In this document: piece after piece, positions 25,489 to 33,595 of the stretch | Layout: each line of letters starts with the position of its first letter | Numbering within the stretch: position 1 is the first letter of the stretch | Assembly (NCBI GenBank): GCA_027051165.1 | Contig: JALTZZ010000086.1 | Span: forward strand, 1 to 48,909 | Direction: 5' to 3' | Source: an archaeon | GTDB lineage: Archaea; Hydrothermarchaeota; Hydrothermarchaeia; JALTZZ01 | Length of the DNA stretch: 48,909 nucleotides | Position numbers and translations under genes: made by a program | Notes under the pieces: generated by a model | Seen by the model: the letters and a program-made list of their open reading frames with translations, nothing else | Told to the model about the DNA's origin: nothing | Database searches by the model: none

Positions 25489-26355
25489 TCAAATTATCTC
25501 TCTGAGAGCATCTGAAATAAGAGGTGCAACAGAAATCTCACTTATTTGGCTTGGAATAGTATTTGTTGAAACAATCCTCTTTACACCTGCTGAGTATATT
25601 CTTGTAACGGCATTTACGCTAAGAACTGCATGAATACAAGCAACATATATGTTCTTAGCTGAATTTCTTACCGCTTTTACGGCATTAACTATAGTTCCAC
25701 CAGAGTCTATTATATCATCAACAATAAGAACATTCTTTCCATCAACGCTTAGCTCCTTGTATGACGTTTCTGCAACACCCGGTGCAATTCTCTTCTTTTC
25801 AAGGTAGTCGAACTCTGCACCCAAAACGCTGGCAACGCTCCTTGCGATATCCACTGCACCTCTGTCTGGAGCTAAGACAAAGTCAACTTCACCTTTAAAC
25901 CTCTCTCCTATAAGCTGAGAAGCGTCTAAGCTCTTTGCTGGTATTTTGAAGAAGTCAAGAATATGATCCTTATGGGGATTCACCGTCATAAAATAGTCTG
26001 TGGATTCTCCAATAAGCTTAGCAACAATTTTTGAACTCAAGGCTTCGCCGCTTTCAAAACGTCTATCCTGCCTGCCATACCCAAAGTATGGAACTATTGT
26101 AATTATTTTTTTTGCACCTAAGTCCTTTAAGGTTTCCTGTATAAAAACAAGTTCTATTATGTTGCTGTCCTGAGGCTTGCATGTTGACTGGATCACTATA
26201 AATCCTTTATCACTTACATCCTCCTCAAACTTCAAATATAGCTCTCCATCTGGAAACCTCTTTATTATACATCCCAAAACACTTAAATTAAGCCTCTCCG
26301 CAACCTCACCAGCGAGGGCTTGAGAAGCGCTCCCACCAACCACAAGCCACTCCAT
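25489..26355 (-). CDS. prs: Ribose-phosphate pyrophosphokinase
   Basis: This enzyme makes PRPP from ribose 5-phosphate and ATP for nucleotide, histidine and (in archaea) other cofactor pathways. The 288 residues include YFGYGRQDRRF (about 92-102), VNPHKDHILDFF near 129-140 and the PRPP-binding VLIVDDIIDSGGT near 211-223. The length matches the short archaeal class III enzymes. The gene stands alone, divergent from the small cysteine gene at 26418. Confidence 0.95.
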   Translation of the reverse strand: MEWLVVGGSASQALAGEVAERLNLSVLGCIIKRFPDGELYLKFEEDVSDKGFIVIQSTCKPQDSNIIELVFIQETLKDLGAKKIITIVPYFGYGRQDRRFESGEALSSKIVAKLIGESTDYFMTVNPHKDHILDFFKIPAKSLDASQLIGERFKGEVDFVLAPDRGAVDIARSVASVLGAEFDYLEKKRIAPGVAETSYKELSVDGKNVLIVDDIIDSGGTIVNAVKAVRNSAKNIYVACIHAVLSVNAVTRIYSAGVKRIVSTNTIPSQISEISVAPLISDALREII

Positions 26356-26417
26356 GAGAAAAATAATATACTGGATTATTTTAAAATTTTTCCTTGTTAT
26401 AGTTGAGGTTGCTATAT

Positions 26418-26696
26418 ATGCTGTTTGCCAATGAAAAGCTTAAAAAGCTAAAAGAAAAGGTTGAAAGGGCAATTTCGGAGTATAACAAATATAGAAGTCC
26501 AGAATTCACCGCTTATCTTATAGACATTAAAGAGAACGAACTCATAGTTGCATACACATGGCACGGCTGTGCAACATGCGGACTGTATGATTATTTTGAA
26601 GATTTGATATACAATTTGGAAGAGGTGGGAATTAAGGCTAAGATAAAGGAGATTAAAGAAGAAGAAAATGGTTTTGTTGTTATATACCAAATCTAA
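26418..26696 (+). CDS. Uncharacterised protein with CATCG motif
   Basis: The protein has 92 residues from the ATG at 26418, which follows GAGGT by eight bases. A longer start at 26403 is less likely. It is an alpha/beta protein with one CxxC (HGCATCGLYDYFEDLI, about residues 51-66) preceded by VAYTW, and ends in a beta strand (GFVVIYQI). The CxxC placement recalls thioredoxin-like or metal-binding sites, as in archaeal cysteine-containing orphans, but I cannot name a family. It lies just upstream of the TFS-like gene. Confidence 0.65.
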   Translation: MLFANEKLKKLKEKVERAISEYNKYRSPEFTAYLIDIKENELIVAYTWHGCATCGLYDYFEDLIYNLEEVGIKAKIKEIKEEENGFVVIYQI

Positions 26697-26752
26697 TTTT
26701 TTGCAGATGTTACTATCAATAGGCAAAGTCAAAATTTCCATAGGGTGATAAG

Positions 26753-27007
26753 TTGGAATTCTGCAAAAAGTGCGGTAGTTTAATGCTTCCGAAGAAGGAA
26801 AAAAATAAAACAATATTAGTATGCACGAAATGTGGCTATAAAATAGCTAAATTTGAAAAGAAAAAATATAAAATAACAAAAGAAATTGATGTAAAGCCTA
26901 AAGATGTGGCTGTTATTGAAACTGAAAAAAAGAAAAAAAGCGAAGAGGAAAGAAGGTATATGCAGGATTTATATGGAAAAGAAGTTTACGAAATTGGGGA
27001 GGAATAG
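26753..27007 (+). CDS. Truncated TFS/RpoM-like zinc-ribbon protein
   Basis: The protein has 84 residues from a TTG start behind GGGTGATA. The N-terminal zinc ribbon MEFCKKCGSLMLPKK (C4, C7) and CTKCGYK (C24, C27) closely matches the N-terminal ribbon of transcription factor S, the archaeal TFIIS/Rpb9-like cleavage factor. The usual C-terminal ribbon with its acidic catalytic DE pair (about 40 residues) is replaced by a charged tail (EKKKKSEEERRYMQDLYGK). It therefore cannot stimulate RNA cleavage in the known way. It could bind RNA polymerase as a competitor or have another role. A normal TFS would be expected elsewhere. Confidence 0.72.
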   Translation: MEFCKKCGSLMLPKKEKNKTILVCTKCGYKIAKFEKKKYKITKEIDVKPKDVAVIETEKKKKSEEERRYMQDLYGKEVYEIGEE

Positions 27008-27014
27008 TTTTCTT

Positions 27015-28511
27015 TTATTTTTTATCCGGTTTTAGAAGGCTGAATATAATGTAGCTTGTTATTCCCACTATAAGCCCCGGAACCACTGGATATATCCAAT
27101 AAACCTTGTAGAACTTGAGATACCATATTATACATGTTATTGTTGAAAGTATCATTGAAACGCTTGCTCCAAATGCGGAACCCCTATTCCAGTATAGTCC
27201 TATTACAAGCGGTGCCAAAAATGCAGATGTTATTATTGAAAAAGCGGTTCCTACGATTTCCACTATTATTCTTCCTTTCTCAAGCATCAAAACCGCTAAG
27301 TATATCGGTATAGCTGCAAATAAAACTGTTGCTATTCTTGTTGTTAAAAGAAGCTTTTCCTCACTTATCTCGCTCTTAACTACCTGAATTATGTCTCTTG
27401 TTAGTGATGTTGCAAGAATGAGCAGAAGGGAGTTTATAGTTGACATTGCAGCGGCAATTATCGCAGTTAATATGAATGCATTTATACCTGTTGGAAACAG
27501 CTTCATTGCAATAAAGGGTATAATTCTATCTGGATTCTTGAAAAACATTTTTATCTGATCCGCACTATCTACATAGTCAGGAAGAATAAGCCATGCAAAT
27601 GGACCTATGGAGAATACCGTAAGTGCAAAAATACCTATGATAACCGGGGTGAGTATTGCTCCTCTTCTTATAATTTCTCTGTTCCTTGCAGCATAGAATC
27701 TTATAACAAGCTGAGGACTTGCAAGCTGTGCAATGCTTATTGCAAATGTAAGGCTCATTATAAATGCTAAGACCATTCCAGCCTTCATTATAGGTGGAGG
27801 TGCTAAACCGGGAGTTTCGAGAAGAAGCTCTCCACTCATTCCGAGAGGCTCTACTTCTTTTAATTTCTCAATACCAGCACTCCAGCCACCCACAGCGTTT
27901 AGAACAAGCAAAAAGAGAACAATACCACCAAAGAACATTATTACACCCTGAATTAAGTCTGTAAGGACTACCGATCTGAATCCGCCAAGGGAAGTGTATA
28001 TTATCACTGGAATCACTGCTATAAGTATTCCTATAAGGTATTTAACATGAAGCATCTCTTCAAATATATGCCCGATTCCCTTGTATATTGATGTCATGTA
28101 AAGTTCAAAAGAGAACAATATTATTATAGCAGCTATTAGCCTTGGTGCGTTGCTCTTGTATCTGAATCCAAGAAAATCTGGTATAGTAAGTGATTTAAGC
28201 TTTTCTGAGAGCTCTCTTATCTTAGGTGCAACAATTATCCATGCAAGGAACGCAAAGAGAACATGCCAAAAGCTCAACCAAGCACTCCACTGAAATCCAA
28301 ATGTAAATCCAGATCCACCGCCACCTAAAAATGCGGCGGTGCTAAAATATGTAGCGAAGAAGGAAAATGACAGTATCCAGTAACCAAGTCTCCTTCCAGC
28401 TAAAAAGAATTCAATAACTGTTTTGCTTCTCTTATAACTCCAGAATCCTATTGAAAATATTACAATAAGGTAGATGATGAATACTGCCCATACTAAGCTG
28501 GTTTCATTCAC
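27015..28511 (-). CDS. Sodium/solute symporter (SSS family)
   Basis: The protein of about 498 residues has about 13 hydrophobic segments and the SSS hallmarks: FFLAGRRLGYWILSFSFFAT near residues 33-52, the sodium-site region GGFRSVVLTDLIQG near 175-188, and a late AIIAAAMSTINSLLLILATS block. Members import acetate, pantothenate, proline or similar solutes; the substrate cannot be read here. The start is uncertain (GTG at 28520 or 28511). I prefer 28511, which puts GAGGGG eight bases ahead. It overlaps the tiny membrane gene upstream. Confidence 0.9.
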   Translation of the reverse strand: MNETSLVWAVFIIYLIVIFSIGFWSYKRSKTVIEFFLAGRRLGYWILSFSFFATYFSTAAFLGGGGSGFTFGFQWSAWLSFWHVLFAFLAWIIVAPKIRELSEKLKSLTIPDFLGFRYKSNAPRLIAAIIILFSFELYMTSIYKGIGHIFEEMLHVKYLIGILIAVIPVIIYTSLGGFRSVVLTDLIQGVIMFFGGIVLFLLVLNAVGGWSAGIEKLKEVEPLGMSGELLLETPGLAPPPIMKAGMVLAFIMSLTFAISIAQLASPQLVIRFYAARNREIIRRGAILTPVIIGIFALTVFSIGPFAWLILPDYVDSADQIKMFFKNPDRIIPFIAMKLFPTGINAFILTAIIAAAMSTINSLLLILATSLTRDIIQVVKSEISEEKLLLTTRIATVLFAAIPIYLAVLMLEKGRIIVEIVGTAFSIITSAFLAPLVIGLYWNRGSAFGASVSMILSTITCIIWYLKFYKVYWIYPVVPGLIVGITSYIIFSLLKPDKK

Positions 28512-28614
28512 CCTCAACACCCCTCAAAATGTTGTAGATCACGCCTATAATTATTATCAAAATTGTGAGAATGTATCCAAGTGCTGTGGAAATTGGTAGT
28601 CCAAATATCTCCAT
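28504..28614 (-). CDS. Symporter small accessory membrane protein
   Basis: The ORF encodes 36 residues, mostly one transmembrane helix (LGYILTILIIIIGVIYNIL) with short polar ends. It has an ATG at 28614 and GGTGATC just upstream. Its stop overlaps the start of the SSS symporter. Very small proteins with one helix are regularly encoded immediately before archaeal and bacterial SSS transporters and are named symporter small accessory proteins. The arrangement here fits that, and the pair is probably translated together. Confidence 0.7.
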   Translation of the reverse strand: MEIFGLPISTALGYILTILIIIIGVIYNILRGVEGE

Positions 28615-28851
28615 ATGATCACCATTGCACATAATTGCAAGAAATAATATAAATTTTTTGGCTTAAAATTGGCATTAAATTATCACTAAATGTTCAAATA
28701 AATTCAAACCATTCTTAAATTTTCTATTTTTTAACATTTTAGTTTCTCTTGTATTCTATAAATTTATAATGAAAAATCTATAAAAATATGGTAGAAAACT
28801 TTTCAAATTTAGTATCTGTGGCTAATAATTGAGCAAATAGTGGCGGTGCTC

Positions 28852-29844
28852 ATGGATATAATTAAAGAGATAAGAAAAAAAGCATCTAATAAAGAACCTA
28901 TAAGCTATGAAGAAGCTTCTTATATATTTAAGCTTAAAAATGAAAATCTTATTAGAGAAGTTATGAAAATTTCAAAAAAACTTAAGGAAGATGTTTTTGG
29001 AGATAAATTAACATTCTACTTTACAAGCGATAAATTTCCAACGATCTCTGTTACCGGATATGCATGTAGTTTAAGCTGCAAGCACTGCAAAAAGCTCATG
29101 CTTAAGCCGCTTCACAAGGCTAAAACAAATGATGAAATTTACAGGCTGTGCGTGATGTTCTATAAAAAAGGAGCATTAGGCTGCTTACTAACGGGAGGCT
29201 GCGATTTAGATGGCTCTGTTCCGATATACAGATATACTGATGCCATTAAGAGAGTTAAGGAGGATACCGATCTAATTCTTCTTGCCCATACCGGGATAAT
29301 TGATTATAAAAAAGCAAGCTCCCTCGCAAAAGCTGGCTTAGACGGTGTCTCGCTGGACGTTGTTGGAAGTAGCAGAGTAACCAAGGAGGTTTATGGGATA
29401 GAGATTCCTGAGGAGAAGTATAGGGAAACGCTGATCAATTTGGAAAAAGCTGGGATAAGAATAATATCTCCTCACGTAACCACGGGGTTATACTTTGGAA
29501 AACTAAGCCATGAATTAAATGCATTGAAGATTATAAGGGATAGCATAGCTCCAACCGCCATAGAAATAACAGCTCTAATGCCCTTAAAAGGCACGCCGAT
29601 GGAGAAGTCAAGGGTAAAGCCCTTAGATGTTGCAAAGGTCGTTGCGATTGCTAAGCTTATGTTTCCCGAAATAGAGATAACCCTTGGCTGTGCCCATTCG
29701 AAGGGAATGGATAGATACGTAATTGAACGTCTTGCAATAGAAGCGGGGGTAAGCAATATCGCTATACCGACGGAAAGGACTATGAGGGAATTTAAAGGGA
29801 GAATACAGAACACGTGCTGTGCAATACCTTATATGGGTGTTTAA
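28852..29844 (+). CDS. Radical SAM protein, COG1856-like, first of a triad
   Basis: The protein has 330 residues from the ATG at 28852 (GGCGGTG lies just upstream; a GTG at 28840 would add four). An N-terminal helical stretch is followed by ISVTGYACSLSCKHC, the CxxxCxxC cluster at C72, C76 and C79. LLTGGCDLDGSVP, LAHTGIID, LDVVGS and LMPLKGTPM follow. This is the layout of the uncharacterised biotin-synthase-like group COG1856. The C-terminal QNTCCAIP adds two adjacent cysteines. The gene at 30815 is a paralogue. It starts a run of three radical SAM genes and may form a two-protein enzyme with the next one, as in archaeal LipS1/LipS2. Confidence 0.85.
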   Translation: MDIIKEIRKKASNKEPISYEEASYIFKLKNENLIREVMKISKKLKEDVFGDKLTFYFTSDKFPTISVTGYACSLSCKHCKKLMLKPLHKAKTNDEIYRLCVMFYKKGALGCLLTGGCDLDGSVPIYRYTDAIKRVKEDTDLILLAHTGIIDYKKASSLAKAGLDGVSLDVVGSSRVTKEVYGIEIPEEKYRETLINLEKAGIRIISPHVTTGLYFGKLSHELNALKIIRDSIAPTAIEITALMPLKGTPMEKSRVKPLDVAKVVAIAKLMFPEIEITLGCAHSKGMDRYVIERLAIEAGVSNIAIPTERTMREFKGRIQNTCCAIPYMGV

Positions 29845-29845
29845 A

Positions 29846-30814
29846 ATGGTTGAAAAAATAAGGGTAAGTGTTGGAACCGCAAGTGTTATTGGTTTAAGAA
29901 AGGTTAGAGCTAAAATTAAAATGAGCACCGCATATCTGTTAACATACGTAAACGGGAGATGTTCTCAGAACTGCAGATTTTGTGCACATGCAAGAGAGGC
30001 AAAGGCAAGCTTAGATAGGGTTGCACGTGGAGTTTATCCTCCTTTTAGCTACAGAGAGGTAGTTGAGAAGCTTAAAGAAGCAAGTAAGAGGGGAATAATA
30101 AAGAGAATATGCCTACAGACCATCAATCATAAAAAGGTTTTAGAAAGTTTAGATAGAATTTTAAAAGATCTTGTTGAAATAGCTCCAGTTACACTTTCAA
30201 GACATCCAGCGAGCTATGAGGAGCTTAAAATAGCTAAAGATATTGGTGTTGACAGAATTGTCATACCACTGGATGCGGCGAGCAAAGATATTTTTGATAG
30301 AATAAAAGGAAAACATGCTGGTAATTCATATACTTGGGAGGAGCACTGGAATGGACTAAAGAGAGCTGTTGATGTTTTCGGCAGATTTAAAGTTGGAACG
30401 CATATAATAGTAGGACTTGGAGAAAGTGAAAGAGATGTCGTAGAAACTATAATAAAGCTGCATAACCTTGGCGTTAGTGTAGGGCTTTTTGCCTATGTGC
30501 CAATACAAGGGACGGGATTGAATTTAAAACCTCCAGACATAGAAAGCTACAGGAGAATACAGATAGCACATTATTTGATAAAAAATGATCATAAAAACTT
30601 TAAATTTGAAAATAACAAAATAGTTGACTTTGGAATATCAGATGAGGAATTAAATGAGATAATAATGAGTGGAAAGCCTTTTGTTGTTCACGGTTGTCCA
30701 AACTGCAACAGACCCTACTCTACAGAGAGTCCTAAGGGTCCAATATACAACTATCCAGAGATACCGTGTAAAGAGGATTTGTTAGACATAAAAAAGCTCA
30801 TAATGGGATGCTGA
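29846..30814 (+). CDS. Radical SAM protein, LipS/COG2516-like
   Basis: The protein has 322 residues from the ATG at 29846, behind GGGTGT. It starts VSVGTASVIGLRK, and the cluster motif is GRCSQNCRFCAHARE (C39, C43, C46). ICLQTIN and VGTHIIVGLGE follow, and the tail has VHGCPNCNRPYSTESPKG. This pattern fits the biotin-synthase-related group COG2516, which includes one partner of the two-component archaeal lipoyl synthase (LipS1/LipS2). The cysteines near the C-terminus could hold the auxiliary cluster that donates sulphur. It sits between two COG1856-like genes with no gaps. The substrate is not shown: no lipoyl-domain protein is in the window. Confidence 0.82.
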   Translation: MVEKIRVSVGTASVIGLRKVRAKIKMSTAYLLTYVNGRCSQNCRFCAHAREAKASLDRVARGVYPPFSYREVVEKLKEASKRGIIKRICLQTINHKKVLESLDRILKDLVEIAPVTLSRHPASYEELKIAKDIGVDRIVIPLDAASKDIFDRIKGKHAGNSYTWEEHWNGLKRAVDVFGRFKVGTHIIVGLGESERDVVETIIKLHNLGVSVGLFAYVPIQGTGLNLKPPDIESYRRIQIAHYLIKNDHKNFKFENNKIVDFGISDEELNEIIMSGKPFVVHGCPNCNRPYSTESPKGPIYNYPEIPCKEDLLDIKKLIMGC

Positions 30815-31783
30815 ATGAAGAAGCTTTTAAGAAAAGGAATTAAAGTTGGGCTTACATACAGAGAAGCTAAGGAGCTTTTTAAGCATGCAAAGCTTGAAGA
30901 GCTCTATGAAGCTTCTATGGAAAAATCTCTCGACAAGACAAAAAAGATAACCTTCTACAAGAATGCCTATGTGCCTGTATCAATAACCGGCTATAAGTGC
31001 AGTTTGAGCTGTAAGCACTGCAACAGACATTACCTGAGGCACATGATACCGGCTCCAAGCGTTGATAGGCTTATTGAGGTATGCGAAAGGCTGAAAAGAA
31101 GAGGTGTTGAAGGCATAGTTCTAAGCGGAGGTAGCAGAAAGGATGGAACTGTTCCCCTCGACGAGTTTGCAGATGGAATAAAGGCTGTTAGGGAAATGGG
31201 TTTAAACGTTTTAGCCCATACAGGACCTGTAAACGAGAGGCAGGTAAAGATTCTTGAAAGAGCTGGATTAACAAGCTCGCTCTTAGACGTTGTTGGAAGC
31301 GGAGATGTTGCTGAGCGTGTTTTTGGCATAAAGATAGGCGAAGACAGATATAGAAAGGCTATAGAGCTAATAAGCGAAAGTTCAATCGGCTTAGCACCTC
31401 ACATTATAGTTGGTTTAGACTTTGGTAATGTAGGGGCAGAAACCCATGAGCTTAAGGCTCTTGACATGCTGAGGGATGCCAATGTGGATACCTTGGTAAT
31501 AGTTGTCCTTATACCAACAAAAGGCACACCAATGCAGGATGTAAAGGCACCTAAGCCAGAGATCGTTGGCAGGATAACAGCCATAGCTAATTTAATGCAT
31601 GAAAGCGAGGTTGCACTTAGCTGTGTTCGGCCGGGAACTCTCTATAGAAAAGCCTTGGATGAGAATGCTATATTAGCTGGTGCAACAAAAGTAGCAATAC
31701 CAAGCTCAAGGGCTTACGAGGTTGCGAAAAGTATAGGAAGAGATTATATAACTTATGAAATGAAGTGCTGTGGAATTGATTAA
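30815..31783 (+). CDS. Radical SAM protein, COG1856-like, third of a triad
   Basis: The protein has 322 residues and is a paralogue of the product of 28852-29844. The two share VSITGYKCSLSCKHC (here C62, C66, C69), LSGG, LAHTG, LDVVGS and LIPTKGTPMQ, and differ throughout at the N-terminus. The C-terminal MKCCGID again ends in adjacent cysteines. The ATG follows directly on the stop of the COG2516-like gene, so the pair is translationally linked. After it the DNA decays into a pseudogene and an IS. Either this or the first gene could be the second LipS component; the other may have a separate role. Confidence 0.85.
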   Translation: MKKLLRKGIKVGLTYREAKELFKHAKLEELYEASMEKSLDKTKKITFYKNAYVPVSITGYKCSLSCKHCNRHYLRHMIPAPSVDRLIEVCERLKRRGVEGIVLSGGSRKDGTVPLDEFADGIKAVREMGLNVLAHTGPVNERQVKILERAGLTSSLLDVVGSGDVAERVFGIKIGEDRYRKAIELISESSIGLAPHIIVGLDFGNVGAETHELKALDMLRDANVDTLVIVVLIPTKGTPMQDVKAPKPEIVGRITAIANLMHESEVALSCVRPGTLYRKALDENAILAGATKVAIPSSRAYEVAKSIGRDYITYEMKCCGID

Positions 31784-31798
31784 AAATAAAATAAAAAA

Positions 31799-32083
31799 TC
31801 ATGAAATGTTAATAGCTTCAATTTCCTCCAATTGGACATCTCTGTCTGCATTCTTGTCAATCCAATGAACTATCGTTGTCTTCTTTGGCTTGAACTTGTT
31901 GTAATACATTAATGCATCCTTTGTTCCAAATCTGTGAGTTCCGACTACCAATAGATAATCTCCCTCTCTAATTATAATTCCATAGTCCTCTTTTGCCCCA
32001 TACGCTCCTGTAAACCTTACCCTTATACTCCATGGAATCTCTTGTAAACTTTACTTCTCTTGGCTTTGCAGCAGCACCTATCT
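31799..32083 (-). pseudogene. C-terminal remnant of a surface-layer-like protein
   Basis: On the minus strand the reading GAAAKPREVKFTRDSMEYKG is followed, after a frameshift near 32012, by EDYGIIIREGDYLLVVGTHR and then by TIVHWIDKNADRDVQLEEIE to a stop at 31799. The closing segment resembles domains at the ends of archaeal S-layer or secreted proteins with a dockerin-like D-x-N-x-D loop. The N-terminal part is missing, cut off by the element at 32084. The assignment to a surface protein is tentative; the gene being broken is clear. Confidence 0.55.
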
Positions 32084-33132
32084 TTATAATCCCCTTGCTG
32101 AGTCAAGACTCAGCAAGGGCTTGAAGCTTCTCCTTTTTATTAAATCCCATAGATACGAGCATGCCCAATAAAAGGACACATAAAGCTGTGAACTTTGCAA
32201 TAGAGCGATTAGAATATCTGTGCAGACTCCTTAAGGAGTTTGAGAACCTTGAATAAATCTTCGATAACGCTTCTGATAGCTTTAAATTCCTTCCAAGAGC
32301 TCAAGAAGCTCTTGAAAGAGGAAAAGAGTCTATCATAAAGCCTCTTTATCCTTAAGGGCTTTAAAGGGGTAAGTAAATCTTCCCTTAATCCTTTTAACGT
32401 TAAGATTTCTCTTAGGAAAGGCAAGACGTTATGATGCATAATGCTCTTCCAGTAGTTTTCTTGAGCACAGAAACTCTTATCAACTATTATTCTGTCTCCT
32501 TTTCTCAAAACTCTTCTTCTCTTAAGGTCTTCAATGATTTTAAGGAAGAGCTTGGAGTCGTTTGGCGATCCTTCGTGCAAATAAATACCTATGGGCTTTA
32601 AAAAAGGATATTCCGCGACTAAAGCTAATTTATAGTCTTTATAGAACCCTTTACCTACAGCATATCCCCATTTATATTTTTTGCTCTCTGAACAGATTTA
32701 TATCGGTAATATCGAGGAGATTTACCGAGCTCCTCTTAATAAACCTGTTTATAACTGATAAAAGCTTTATGAACTGATCTCCGCTAAATCTGCTGAGGAA
32801 GCTGTATATCTCATCTGCAGATGGGATCTCTGCAGCTCTAACGACTCTTCTAAGCTCTTCATTCCTTTTAAGCTCCTCTATCTGTTATGCTTCTCTCAAA
32901 GGATATAGCTGGGTGTCCTAGATCAGGGATTAGAGGGTTTTTCATGCCTATCACCGGAGAAAGGGTTAATACCCCTTCCCCTATATAAATCTTTCTGCGC
33001 TTCGTCTGGGAAATTTTTGCCTTGTTTCTAATGCAAACGTCCTTTTATAAGAAAACTTGTTTTCTCTCGAAAACTTTGTTTTTATAGAAAAACTAACCTC
33101 CTTGCATCACTCATCCCGCAAGGGGGTTATAA
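32084..33132 (-). mobile_element. Decayed DDE insertion sequence, copy A
   Basis: This element of about 1,050 bases has related ends, TTATAATCCCCTTGC and the complement of GCAAGGGGGTTATAA. The minus strand carries pieces of a DDE transposase: YLHEGSPNDSKLFLKI, KLLDITDINLFRE-like text near 32700, and an extended RSVIEDLFKVLKLLKES block, in different frames and with stops. A second copy is at 44741-45895. Similarity is to IS4/IS5-superfamily (DDE_Tnp_1) elements of archaea; I do not assign a family. Both copies are dead. Confidence 0.75.
32092..32119. repeat. Near-perfect palindrome at IS end, AA loop
   Basis: Two 13-base arms (CCCTTGCTGAGTC and GACTCAGCAAGGG) surround the two-base loop AA. 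The sequence is also the 3' coding end of the transposase (ALAESRLSKG on the minus strand). The identical arms recur at 44749-44776 with loop TT. Confidence 0.85.
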
Positions 33133-33466
33133 GTATATTATCGAAAGACTGAAAATCACAGCTGAGAACTTTGGTTTAAAGGTTAAGCCCGTTGATGAGC
33201 GTAATACTTCCTCACGTTGCCCTTACTGCGGATCAGCCAAGTTCGTTAGGAGAGGCAGGCTGTTTAAACGCCTTGCTTGCGGTATAGAAGCCCATAGAGA
33301 CGTTGCTGGCGTGCTGAATATAGCCCTCATCTCGGTGAAGCCTTCTAAGCCGGGCTCCGCGAGAAGCAGACTTAGACGGGCTGAGGGAGGAGGGTTTAAC
33401 TGGATACTGGCTCACCCAGTGCTTTTAAGGGTTGAGAAGCCCTTAGAAGCACAAACCTCCCCTTAG
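33128..33466 (+). pseudogene. tnpB: TnpB (IS605 family) C-terminal fragment
   Basis: This fragment of about 112 residues starts at YKYIIERLKITAENFG. It contains the zinc finger CPYCGS with RLACG in place of CLACG (one cysteine lost), the RuvC-III block HRDVAGVLNIAL and the basic tail, then a stop earlier than in the copy at 22859. It is very similar to that copy but on the other strand. The N-terminal part is missing and the DDE element at 32084-33132 abuts it. It is not functional. Confidence 0.88.
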
Positions 33467-33486
33467 ACACTTTAGTGCAGGGGAGG
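33456..33486 (+). repeat. IS605-type right-end hairpin, copy 2
   Basis: Arms CCTCCCCT and AGGGGAGG enclose a loop of about 15 bases, directly at the stop of the TnpB fragment and followed by AGGTCAA. The first copy (22864-22890) has the same outer sequence with a shorter loop. This is the position of the right-end hairpin and of the guide-RNA scaffold in IS605 elements. Confidence 0.45.
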
Positions 33487-33548
33487 AGGTCAAAATTGTT
33501 TTACAAGGTGAGGTTTTAAAAAGGTTTTAGCATGCAAGCACTATAATG

Positions 33549-33595
33549 TTTTATAAGGTTATCTGTTGAAATTAAGCTCTTAGAGAGGTGCATGC
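33549..33595 (+). promoter_or_regulatory. Promoter and RBS of the ribosomal/RNA polymerase operon
   Basis: A TATA-like box TTTTATAA (33549-33556) lies 40 bases before the rps13 ATG. This predicts a leader of roughly 15-20 bases that contains GAGAGGTG (about 33583-33590), a strong ribosome binding site. It is the only obvious promoter before a run of 11 protein genes and two tRNAs on the plus strand. Confidence 0.45.

Noticed and set aside
32092-32119. Considered as part of a CRISPR array or as a stand-alone transcription terminator
   Set aside because: There is one palindrome per element copy with no regular spacers, and it lies within the transposase coding end; no CRISPR array is seen anywhere in the window.
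33233-33415. Minus-strand frame of 60 codons
   Set aside because: Antisense to the TnpB fragment; the same mirror frame occurs opposite the copy at 22928-23110.
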